Shown: in pieces, positions 8,521 to 14,260 of the stretch
Layout: each line of letters starts with the position of its first letter
Numbering within the stretch: the stretch's first letter is position 1
From: Gemmatimonadota bacterium
GTDB lineage: Bacteria; Gemmatimonadota; Gemmatimonadetes; Palauibacterales; Palauibacteraceae
Direction: 5' to 3'
Assembly (NCBI GenBank): GCA_029288095.1
Contig: JARFPW010000290.1
Coordinates: 1-14,260 of the forward strand
DNA length: 14,260 nucleotides
Notes under the pieces: generated by a model
Database searches by the model: none
Seen by the model: only the letters and a program-made list of their open reading frames with translations
Told to the model about the DNA's origin: nothing
Position numbers and translations under genes: made by a program

Positions 8521-9659
8521 ACTTCCTCCAGGGCGCGCAATGAGATACGCAGCGCGTGCTCCGCTACCGCACGCTGCTCGCCGTCCGCTGAGTCATCGGT
8601 ACGTGCCAGTCCGATTCGCGCCACGTGACCAGCGACCGTGCGCTGTCCGGAAAGGGCGTGTACCCGCGCCGAGCTGATGAATCGGGTGTCATCGGCAACG
8701 ACGGCAAATCCGTATCGCTCCGTCAGCGCATCACCGATTCTGTCTCCGTCGAGCGGGATGCCCGGCTCGCCGACCAGGCGCACCACCGGGTGGACGGCAT
8801 GATCGACCGCGGTCGATTCCTCGGCGATCCGCGCACCCACTCTCTCGGCGGCCTCCAGGTCGGAACCGACGTCGCTCACGTCGACGTCGCCCGGATCGAT
8901 CAGCATTGGTGTGCTCGACGGCACCAGCCGAGCCGCCGGAACGCCGCCTGCCTCAAGCTCGACAACAACGACGCCATGGGGGCCCGTTTCCGTCGCCCTC
9001 ACCGCAGCGAATGAACCGGCGTAGCACGCCCGTCCTCCCGCGAATTCGGTCGGGAGACGACACGCATGGTAGTCTCCGAGTGCGACATAGTCGGCGTCGA
9101 TCGCCGCCACAGCCTGTGAGGTCGTTCGGAGGCCGTGTCCGCCATGCCAGCCTGGGTTGTCCGACATTCCCGCGTGCAGCAAGACCACGTGAGAACCCTC
9201 CGCCGACGTCCTCACATATCCGGCCAGCGGGTCCGGTTCGGCCACCGGATCGTACGCGACGCCGTAGACGTGCAACCACGTGTCGCCGACCTCAAGGGAG
9301 CGGGGAGCCCCGAAGCGAGGTTCGAGAATCACCTCGATCTCATCGGGCATGGTGTGCCAGGGCGAGTCGGGCGTCGAACAGCGGTCATGGTTGCCGGGAA
9401 TGACGAACACCCCCCGGCGCCCGCCATCGGCTAGACTTCGCAGTACTTCGCGCGCCAGATCCGCGTCGGCCCGGTCCGGCAACTGGTTGTCGAACAGGTC
9501 GCCGGCCACGACCACAGCGTGGATCTCCAGGCGGTCGGCCAGCTCGGGAAGTTGCCGGAACGCCGAACGGATGCTCCGCCGACGGTCGGCCGCGTGCTGA
9601 CCGAAACCACTCAGCGGCGCACCGAGGTGGACGTCGGAGACATGCAGGATTCGTATCAT
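8517..9659 (-). CDS. Mre11/SbcD/YhaO-like metallophosphoesterase (predicted DNA exonuclease)
   Basis: This 380-residue calcineurin-like phosphoesterase of the DNA-repair exonuclease branch should use two metal ions to cut phosphodiesters, working with the ATPase encoded next. Motifs appear in family order: D9-x-H11 (DVHLG), G53-D54 (GDLFD), G89-N90-H91-D92 (GNHD), H162 (VVLLHAG) and a final GDYH at 195-198. The last is normally GHxH, so D196 replaces one metal-binding histidine; aspartate can still bind metal. The C-terminal third (about 215-380) is less conserved and would hold the capping and ATPase-contact region. It starts at ATG 9659, right at the MIRILHVSD beginning expected for the family. 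The ribosome site is weak. As the first gene of the five-gene operon, it is read from the divergent control region 9660-9778. Confidence 0.88.
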   Translation of the reverse strand: MIRILHVSDVHLGAPLSGFGQHAADRRRSIRSAFRQLPELADRLEIHAVVVAGDLFDNQLPDRADADLAREVLRSLADGGRRGVFVIPGNHDRCSTPDSPWHTMPDEIEVILEPRFGAPRSLEVGDTWLHVYGVAYDPVAEPDPLAGYVRTSAEGSHVVLLHAGMSDNPGWHGGHGLRTTSQAVAAIDADYVALGDYHACRLPTEFAGGRACYAGSFAAVRATETGPHGVVVVELEAGGVPAARLVPSSTPMLIDPGDVDVSDVGSDLEAAERVGARIAEESTAVDHAVHPVVRLVGEPGIPLDGDRIGDALTERYGFAVVADDTRFISSARVHALSGQRTVAGHVARIGLARTDDSADGEQRAVAEHALRISLRALEEV

Positions 9660-9722
9660 CGCTACCTATCAGGTGTCGCAACCGGGACTCGACCGGCCGC
9701 CTTTGCGCATTCGGGCAAGGAA

Positions 9723-9765
9723 GACAGTAATTTGAGCCCCCGACAGTGTATCGGACAGACTGTCC
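9723..9765. promoter_or_regulatory. GACAGT repeats and dyad: candidate operator
   Basis: GACAGT occurs at 9723-9728 and 9742-9747. Its reverse complement ACTGTC is at 9759-9764, so the second and third copies form an inverted repeat with an 11-base spacer. Inside it sits a tighter palindrome, GGACAG-A-CTGTCC (9753-9765). The cluster lies just upstream of the plus-strand ribosome site and between two divergent genes, as expected of a repressor or activator site. The DNA-binding protein is unknown. The dyad could also act as a hairpin in the plus-strand leader. Confidence 0.5.
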
Positions 9766-9768
9766 TCC

Positions 9769-9773
9769 AGGAG
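9769..9773 (+). promoter_or_regulatory. Shine-Dalgarno that fixes the SRPBCC-epimerase start
   Basis: AGGAG lies 5 bases before the ATG at 9779. An in-frame ATG at 9746 has no such site and would add 11 residues that fall within the candidate operator. Confidence 0.7.
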
Positions 9774-9778
9774 TGGCA

Positions 9779-11122
9779 ATGGCACTCGAGATCATTCGGT
9801 TGGTGAGCGAGGTTCCCGCCTCGGTCGAGGACGTGTGGGACTGGCACGTGCGCCCTGGAGCTCTCGAGCGCCTGTTGCCGCCCTGGGAGCCGATAGAAGT
9901 GGTAGAACGCGACGAAGGAGTAGACGAGGGCCGCCGGACCACGGTCCGCCTCGGCCTGGGCCCGACGGCCCTTACGTGGGTATCCGAGCACCTCGCTCCG
10001 GAACCCGGCAAAAGCTTCTCCGATGTACAAGTCGAAGGCCCGTTTGCAAGCTGGCAGCATCGGCATCTGTTCTCCGCAATTACAAGGTCGACGTGCGAGA
10101 TTGAGGACCGGATCGACTACGAACTGCCATTTGAGCCGATGGGTGCTTTCGTGGCGGGACGCTACCTGCGTGAGCGAATCGAGCGCGGCATCGCCTACCG
10201 CCACCGTGTCGTGTCGCGTGACCTGTCGCTGCACGCACGCACCGGCCTCGCACCGGGCCGGAGGATCGGGATCACAGGCTCGTCCGGCCTGGTAGGTGCG
10301 GCGCTGACCCACGTTCTTTCCACAGGCGGGCACGTTCCAATTGCGCTGGCCAGACCCACGTCCGGCGAAATTCATCCGGGAGCGCTGGAGGGCCTGGACG
10401 CGGTCGTACATCTGGCGGGCGAGCCGATCGCCGCTGGGCAATGGACTCGTGAGCGCCGTCGTCGAATCCGCGACAGCCGCGTCGACGGCACCCGCATCCT
10501 CAGTGATCTGCTCGCGGGGCTGGAATCACCGCCGCCGGTGCTGATCTGCGCTTCGGCAATCGGTTTCTACGGAAACCGCGCCGACGAGGTGCTGGACGAA
10601 CAGGCGACGGCCGGCAAGGGATTCCTACCCTCTGTGGTGGAAGAGTGGGAGCATGCTGCAGACTCCGCCCGGAACGCCGGAATCCGCGTGGTTCACTCTC
10701 GGTTCGGCGTCGTGATATGGCCCTCGGGCGGCGCCCTGAAGAAGATGCTGCCGACGATGCGTGCGGGAGTCGGCGGACGTCTGGGTACCGGCCGGCAGTA
10801 CTGGAGCTGGGTGTCCCTGGATGACGTTATCGGTAGCACACTGCATGCGATCTCCGACGATCGCCTTGCCGGTCCGGTCAACGTGACCGCGCCGCGCCCG
10901 GCCACGAACAGGGAATTCACGGCAGTACTGGCCGACGTGCTCGACCGCCCTGCAATCGTCCCGGTTCCGCCGTTCGCTCTCCGGGCTGCGATGGGCGCCA
11001 TGGCAGATGAACTGTTGCTGGCCAGCGCCAGGGTGATCCCGGGCAAGCTCTCCGATACGGGTTACGAGTTTTGCGAGCCTGACCTGGAGTCCGCCCTCCG
11101 TCACATGTTGGGACGGTACTAA
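9779..11122 (+). CDS. SRPBCC domain fused to TIGR01777-type NAD(P)-dependent epimerase/oxidoreductase
   Basis: This two-domain protein has 447 residues. Residues 1 to about 145 look like a SRPBCC (START-like, polyketide-cyclase type) ligand-binding domain, with the 'SVEDVWDWHVRPGALERLLPPW' type opening and a C-terminal helix near 120-140. From about 160 it is an extended-SDR Rossmann domain of the TIGR01777/YfcH group. It has TGSSGLVG (166-173) for dinucleotide binding, HLAGEPI (211-217), the W-x-15-SR region (222-234), ASAIGFYG (258-265), and the C-terminal block 'GPVNVTAPRPATNREF' to 'PVPPFALRAAMG'. In residues 258-265 I see the family's serine and tyrosine, though the standard YxxxK pair is not clear. 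The substrate is unknown for this family; the fused domain suggests a bulky hydrophobic or aromatic ligand. It stands alone on its strand, divergent from the DNA-repair/efflux operon, with 6 bases to the convergent patatin gene. Confidence 0.9.
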   Translation: MALEIIRLVSEVPASVEDVWDWHVRPGALERLLPPWEPIEVVERDEGVDEGRRTTVRLGLGPTALTWVSEHLAPEPGKSFSDVQVEGPFASWQHRHLFSAITRSTCEIEDRIDYELPFEPMGAFVAGRYLRERIERGIAYRHRVVSRDLSLHARTGLAPGRRIGITGSSGLVGAALTHVLSTGGHVPIALARPTSGEIHPGALEGLDAVVHLAGEPIAAGQWTRERRRRIRDSRVDGTRILSDLLAGLESPPPVLICASAIGFYGNRADEVLDEQATAGKGFLPSVVEEWEHAADSARNAGIRVVHSRFGVVIWPSGGALKKMLPTMRAGVGGRLGTGRQYWSWVSLDDVIGSTLHAISDDRLAGPVNVTAPRPATNREFTAVLADVLDRPAIVPVPPFALRAAMGAMADELLLASARVIPGKLSDTGYEFCEPDLESALRHMLGRY

Positions 11123-11128
11123 CCTGCT

Positions 11129-12292
11129 CTAGGCGGGCGAAGCGCCCTCGCCGTCATCAGCCCCGTCCAGGAAGCGCCTGATCTTCAGCCAGTTACGCTC
11201 GGCATCCCGCTCGCCCAGCTTGATCAGGTGGGTAAGATACTCAGACTCGAACAGAAGGTAGGAAACGAGATCCGAACTGGAGATGCGCCGAGTGCCGAGT
11301 CCGCGAATCAGGTAGCGAAGCGACGCCGGCATGTGGCGCTCGTACTTCGCGGCCACCCGGCCGATGTCGCTGGAAGGCCTGAGGACCAAGAGCTTGACCT
11401 CCTTCTCGGTCAGCAGCCACCGACGGGATTGCGGCACGCGACTGAGCAGGTAGTTGATGCGCCGCAACCGCTCGGCATCGACGTCCAGGTTGTCCAGAAA
11501 GATCGAGTTCAGTAGCAAGCCGATCAGCTGAGCGGCAGGTGGATACGACTGGTGCTGCTCGGATGGCTCTACGACCGGCGGACGCCAGCGTGAAGAGATT
11601 GCGAGGATGCGATCGGCACCCAGGTGGATCGCCGGTGCCAGCGGATGCGACTGCCGCAAGCTGCCGTCGCCGAAGTAGCGGCCGCCAATCGAGCAAGCAG
11701 GGAAGAACAGCGGAATCGCCGCCGATGCCATGACGTGATCGACTGTCACCCGCGAATGCACGGCCAGCCTTCGCACTCGCTCCCAGGTTTGGATATCGGC
11801 CTCGGCCTGCACGAACGCTACCGTGCGCCCCGAGCCATAGGACGTGGCAGACACGGCCAACGCTCTCAGCCTGCCCGCCTCGATGTTCGAAGCGATCGCA
11901 TCGCTGTCGATCAGTTCCTCGAGAAAGCCATGCAAGGGCTCCGTATTGACCAGCCCCCGAACCCGCGGCGCGAGGGCAGAACCACCGGATCCCAGATTCA
12001 GGAGCACGCGGATAGCGTTTATGGCCAGCGACGGAAGGTCCGTCCGAAATACGCGACTTGTGCTAAGCGACGACCAGAGCTCTGCCAGCGCTTCCACACC
12101 GACCTCGAGCGAGCCCTGGTTTCCGGCCAGGAATGTGGCGTTGATGGCACCCGCGGAGACACCGGTGAAGATCGGGAAGTTGGCCTCGGGACGACGCCGG
12201 GCGATGTACTTCAAGACTCCTACCTGGTAGGCGCCCCGAGCTCCTCCGCCGGACAGGACCAACGCCGTATGATCCGCCGCCCGCCGGCTCAT
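11129..12292 (-). CDS. Patatin-like phospholipase
   Basis: This predicted lipid acyl hydrolase has a Ser-Asp dyad and 387 residues. The oxyanion glycine loop is GGGARG at 15-20. The nucleophile elbow is G-V-S-A-G at 44-48, with Ser46. The catalytic aspartate is Asp209 in 'YFGDGS'. The patatin fold covers about residues 8-230. A C-terminal extension of about 155 residues contains a largely helical region rich in R, L and E. No signal peptide or clear transmembrane helix is visible, so it is cytoplasmic or peripheral on the membrane. An upstream in-frame TTG at 12334 would add 14 residues. The ATG at 12292 is preferred because it overlaps the stop of the preceding small gene as ATGA and puts the glycine loop at its usual distance from the N-terminus. 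The substrate (phospholipid, neutral lipid) is not determinable. The neighbouring exporter suggests membrane lipid turnover, which is an inference. Confidence 0.92.
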   Translation of the reverse strand: MSRRAADHTALVLSGGGARGAYQVGVLKYIARRRPEANFPIFTGVSAGAINATFLAGNQGSLEVGVEALAELWSSLSTSRVFRTDLPSLAINAIRVLLNLGSGGSALAPRVRGLVNTEPLHGFLEELIDSDAIASNIEAGRLRALAVSATSYGSGRTVAFVQAEADIQTWERVRRLAVHSRVTVDHVMASAAIPLFFPACSIGGRYFGDGSLRQSHPLAPAIHLGADRILAISSRWRPPVVEPSEQHQSYPPAAQLIGLLLNSIFLDNLDVDAERLRRINYLLSRVPQSRRWLLTEKEVKLLVLRPSSDIGRVAAKYERHMPASLRYLIRGLGTRRISSSDLVSYLLFESEYLTHLIKLGERDAERNWLKIRRFLDGADDGEGASPA

Positions 12293-12780
12293 AGCAGCCG
12301 TGCGTGCCAGGATCTCCCTGCCTCGACCTCCCAATTCCCTGTCTGCACATCTCCGAGCGACTGCACCGTGAGGTCGAACACGGGCGTGGCCGCTGATACT
12401 GATCCTTCCGCCGCCAGCCGTCGGAATTGCTCGCGTGTCACGCGCTGCACGCTACCCGAGGGCTCCCGATACCACACCGGGGCGGCGTCCAGCAGCTCGA
12501 CACCGGCCTCCCGCTCCAGGCGCTTGATCTCTGCGGTCAGCGTATCGATGGAGCAGCCGCTCGCGCCGGCCGCCGACTCGTCGACGGCGACCACCAGGAA
12601 TCGGTCGTGGAGCCAGTCGAATCCCGCCCGCAGATCAGCGCGGTGGGCTGTCCAGGTCTCAAGGAATGCCCCCAGTGCGCTGCGCAGCCGATCCAGGGCA
12701 CCGTCGGCGGGTGTGGCCGATGCGCCGAAGCACCAGGTCCGCGCGTCCGGCGGCAGTGACGATATCGGAACAAGGCTCAC
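12289..12780 (-). CDS. Conserved protein of unknown function, 'ASGCSID' family
   Basis: This soluble-looking protein of 163 residues has no signal peptide or membrane helix. I recognise a pattern seen in a family common in Bacteroidota, often mislabelled 'ABC transporter ATPase': LPPDARTWCFGAS at the N-terminus, F-x2-x-W-x2-H-x3-L around 39-50 (W43, H46), FLVVAVDES at 61-69, then ASGCSIDT at 73-80 with Cys76. Further on comes a VFDLTV segment, and GRSWHARLL forms the C-terminus. It has no Walker A or other nucleotide-binding motif, so it is not an ATPase. The conserved Cys76, Ser and Asp next to invariant Trp and His suggest a binding or catalytic pocket, but no function is known to me. It starts at GTG, 9 bases after the permease stop, with only a distant GGGAG for ribosome binding. 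Its stop overlaps the patatin start, so the two are probably made together. Confidence 0.8.
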   Translation of the reverse strand: MSLVPISSLPPDARTWCFGASATPADGALDRLRSALGAFLETWTAHRADLRAGFDWLHDRFLVVAVDESAAGASGCSIDTLTAEIKRLEREAGVELLDAAPVWYREPSGSVQRVTREQFRRLAAEGSVSAATPVFDLTVQSLGDVQTGNWEVEAGRSWHARLL

Positions 12781-12789
12781 GTCAGTTCT

Positions 12790-13995
12790 CTACTCCCAGC
12801 GTAGCGCTTCGATTGGATCCAGGCTGGCGGCTCTGCGGGCCGGCCAGATGCCGAAGAACAGCCCCACGGTAAGAGAGAATATCACCGCCATGCCGACCGC
12901 GAGGCCAGACACGGTGGTGTTCCAGTTCGCCAGAGCGCTCAGAAGCTGGGAGGCACCTATGCCGAGGCCGATGCCGATGACGCCACCGACGAGACACAGG
13001 GTTAGCGCCTCGAGCAGGAACTGGGTCAAGACGGCACCCCTCGTCGCACCCAGCGCCATTCGAATCCCGATCTCCCGGGTCCGTTCGGTGACCGATACGA
13101 GCATGATGTTCATGATCCCGATTCCGCCGACCAGCAGGCTGACGAGAGCGATTCCCGCCAGCAGGTATGTGAACGTCTGCGTCGTTTCCTGCCGCGTACC
13201 CATCAACTCCGCCCGGTCCATCACCCAGAAGTCGTTCTCCTCACCCACGCGGAGCCGATGCTCGCGTCGCATGATTCCCTCGATTTGGGCCATGGCCAGT
13301 GTCGTGGACGCCTCTTCGTCGACCGTCAGGTTGAACGAACCGAGCCGGTCCGTCCCCATGAGCCGGAACTGCGCCGTGGTGACCGGCACGAAGATCTGTT
13401 CGTCCTGGTTGAACCAGCTTGATCCACCCTTGGGCTCGAGGGCGCCGACTACTTCAAAAGTGTTGTTGGAGATCGAGATCTTCTGCCCCACCAACTGCAG
13501 GGGAGTGGTCCCCAGAACGTCGGCGACGTCTCCCCCGACGACGGCCACCCGCCGTCGACCACTCGTCTCCTGCTCGTCGAAGAACCGTCCGACGGCCAGG
13601 CTATGGTTGTTGACATCTGGAAAGTTGGCCGTTGTGCCTGTGACCCGGACGTTGGCGTTGGAGCGCCCGAATTCGATTTGCATGTTCGAAGACATCTCGG
13701 GAGCGACCTGGAGAACCGCATCCGCCTCGGCCACCGCGAACGCTTCGTCGACGGTCAGCTTCGTGCTGCCGCCCCTGGCTCCGCGGAACCAGGCCTGCCC
13801 GGGCCGGACAGTGAGGACGTTCGTTCCGAGGGCATCGATCTGTTCCTGCACCGCGCGCGGGGCTCCGGTACCCAGGGCCACCATGGTAATAACCGCCGCT
13901 ACGCCAATCACGATGCCGAGCATTGTGAGCAGGCTGCGCATCTTGTTGGCGTTGATCGCCGCCAACGCGACCCGGATGACTTCCGCAAATAGCAT
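12790..13995 (-). CDS. MacB/FtsX-type ABC transporter permease
   Basis: This inner-membrane permease of the type VII (MacB-like, mechanotransmission) ABC exporters has 401 residues. TM1 is at about 20-42 ('SLLTMLGIVIGVAAVITMVALG'-type). A large periplasmic MacB-PCD domain follows at about 43-270. TM2-4 lie near 276-300, 325-350 and 363-385, and the C-terminus reads 'GIWPARRAASLDPIEALRWE'. The coupling-helix motif 'SVTERTREIGIRMALGA' is at 301-317. The protein has no Walker A or B, so the nucleotide-binding subunit is separate; it is not between this gene and the adaptor upstream, which stops 15 bases away. AGGAG overlapping that adaptor's stop may serve as a distant ribosome site, 12 bases before the ATG. 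Such systems export lipoproteins, peptides, toxins or antibiotics; the cargo here is unknown. Confidence 0.94.
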   Translation of the reverse strand: MLFAEVIRVALAAINANKMRSLLTMLGIVIGVAAVITMVALGTGAPRAVQEQIDALGTNVLTVRPGQAWFRGARGGSTKLTVDEAFAVAEADAVLQVAPEMSSNMQIEFGRSNANVRVTGTTANFPDVNNHSLAVGRFFDEQETSGRRRVAVVGGDVADVLGTTPLQLVGQKISISNNTFEVVGALEPKGGSSWFNQDEQIFVPVTTAQFRLMGTDRLGSFNLTVDEEASTTLAMAQIEGIMRREHRLRVGEENDFWVMDRAELMGTRQETTQTFTYLLAGIALVSLLVGGIGIMNIMLVSVTERTREIGIRMALGATRGAVLTQFLLEALTLCLVGGVIGIGLGIGASQLLSALANWNTTVSGLAVGMAVIFSLTVGLFFGIWPARRAASLDPIEALRWE

Positions 13996-14010
13996 TGGTT
14001 CGCCTGTCTC

Positions 14011-14260
14011 CTAGCCTCGGCTGACGCCGGGTATTGCCGACCTGCTGCGCACTCTGTCGAGTAGCTCGCGCTGCTGAATGAGGGCGAGCGGGACCTGAAC
14101 GACTTCGTCGCCTTCCGCCAGGCCGGCAGCGATTTCCGTGTATTCCCAGGAACTCAGGCCGATCATGACCGGTCTGAGCGTAAGCTGTCCGTCGGCGGTA
14201 TAGGTGAACACGAAGGCCGGCTTTGGTCGCGCGGGATTCTGACGGGCTTCACGTGCCTCC
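14011..14260 (-). CDS. MacA-like periplasmic adaptor, C-terminal part (partial)
   Basis: The frame is open from the window edge on the minus strand to the TAG at 14013-14011, giving about 83 residues. It includes KPAFVFTYTADGQ, LTLRPVMIGLSS and EIAAGLAEGDEVVQ. This is the membrane-proximal domain typical of HlyD/MacA adaptors, in which a 'V/A-x-G-L-x-x-G-D-x-V-V' strand closes the fold. An internal GTG at 14211 is not a real start, because the frame and family similarity continue upstream to the window edge. The gene directly precedes the MacB-like permease with a 15-base gap, so the two should form one exporter. The tail 'LLDRVRSRSAIPGVSRG' is unstructured and not diagnostic. Confidence 0.8.
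   Translation of the reverse strand, partial: EAREARQNPARPKPAFVFTYTADGQLTLRPVMIGLSSWEYTEIAAGLAEGDEVVQVPLALIQQRELLDRVRSRSAIPGVSRG

Larger units (their letters stand above)
9660..9778. promoter_or_regulatory. Divergent intergenic control region
   Basis: These 119 bases separate the starts of the minus-strand phosphoesterase/ATPase/efflux operon and the plus-strand SRPBCC-epimerase gene, so promoters for both should lie here or just inside the flanking genes. No strong sigma-70 promoter stands out. The best plus-strand candidate is TTGCGC (9703-9708), a 17-base spacer and AGTAAT (9726-9731), which lacks the conserved A at position 2 of the -10 box. I could not fix a minus-strand promoter. The right half holds repeated GACAGT elements, annotated separately. 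Confidence 0.55.

Noticed and set aside
6241..9659. The phosphoesterase-ATPase pair considered as a stand-alone nuclease defence system.
   Set aside because: The motifs fit the housekeeping SbcCD/YhaON repair group, and there are no mobile-element or defence-island signs in the window.
11132..11152. A small GC hairpin (GGGCG-AAG-CGCCC) near the convergent end of the patatin and SRPBCC-epimerase genes, considered as a terminator.
   Set aside because: The stem has only 5 base pairs, there is no T-tract on either side, and it lies within patatin codons.
12293..12334. A longer patatin starting from a TTG at 12334.
   Set aside because: The ATG at 12292 forms the ATGA overlap used at other junctions here and gives the normal family N-terminus.
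11129..12780. Patatin plus small protein considered as an anti-phage defence pair (CBASS-like effector).
   Set aside because: No cyclic-nucleotide synthase, ubiquitin-like accessory or other defence gene is nearby, and the neighbours are transporter genes. An ordinary chromosomal lipase is simpler.
11624..14014. A 796-codon open frame on the plus strand, antisense to the patatin, small protein and permease genes.
   Set aside because: It spans three well-supported genes and their gaps, and its translation is S-, T-, R- and P-rich without any recognisable domain. Long antisense frames are a normal by-product of GC-rich codon use.

Overview
This is a GC-rich, gene-dense bacterial chromosomal segment with almost no non-coding DNA. 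The envelope machinery is diderm in type (RND pump, TolC-like channel, periplasmic adaptors), so the organism is a Gram-negative bacterium. High GC together with a small protein of the 'W-aHxxxL ... ASGCSID' family, which I know mainly from Bacteroidota and relatives, suggests Gemmatimonadota or a GC-rich Bacteroidota-related lineage. That placement is an inference of low to moderate confidence. I see no phage, transposon, CRISPR, rRNA or tRNA.

Layout. (1) 1-701, plus strand: the end of an unidentified gene, overlapping by 4 bases a CDP-alcohol phosphatidyltransferase (phospholipid synthesis). (2) 710-9659, minus strand: five tightly packed genes transcribed from right to left. They encode an SbcD/YhaO-like metallophosphoesterase, an SbcC/Rad50/YhaN-like coiled-coil ATPase with a central membrane hairpin, an RND (HAE1-type) inner-membrane pump, a TolC-like outer-membrane channel and a periplasmic adaptor. 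The first three junctions are 4-base ATGA/GTGA overlaps; the last is a 28-base gap. (3) 9660-9778: the only sizeable intergenic region, a divergent control region with several GACAGT elements, two of them forming an inverted repeat. (4) 9779-11122, plus strand: a SRPBCC domain fused to a TIGR01777-type NAD(P)-binding epimerase-like domain. (5) 11129-14260, minus strand: the end of a MacA-like adaptor, a MacB/FtsX-type ABC permease, a small conserved protein of unknown function and a patatin-like phospholipase. The last two are coupled by an ATGA overlap.

How the genes fit together. The RND, TolC and adaptor genes make a complete tripartite efflux system. The phosphoesterase and ATPase make a complete Mre11-Rad50-like pair. 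Finding the two modules head to tail in one translationally coupled operon is the most unusual feature. The right-hand cluster combines a MacAB-type exporter, whose ATPase is not in view, with a lipid hydrolase and a protein of unknown function, and may act on the envelope.

No stretch over 300 bases lacks a gene. Convergent gene ends at 702-709 and 11123-11128 leave only 6-8 bases between stop codons.
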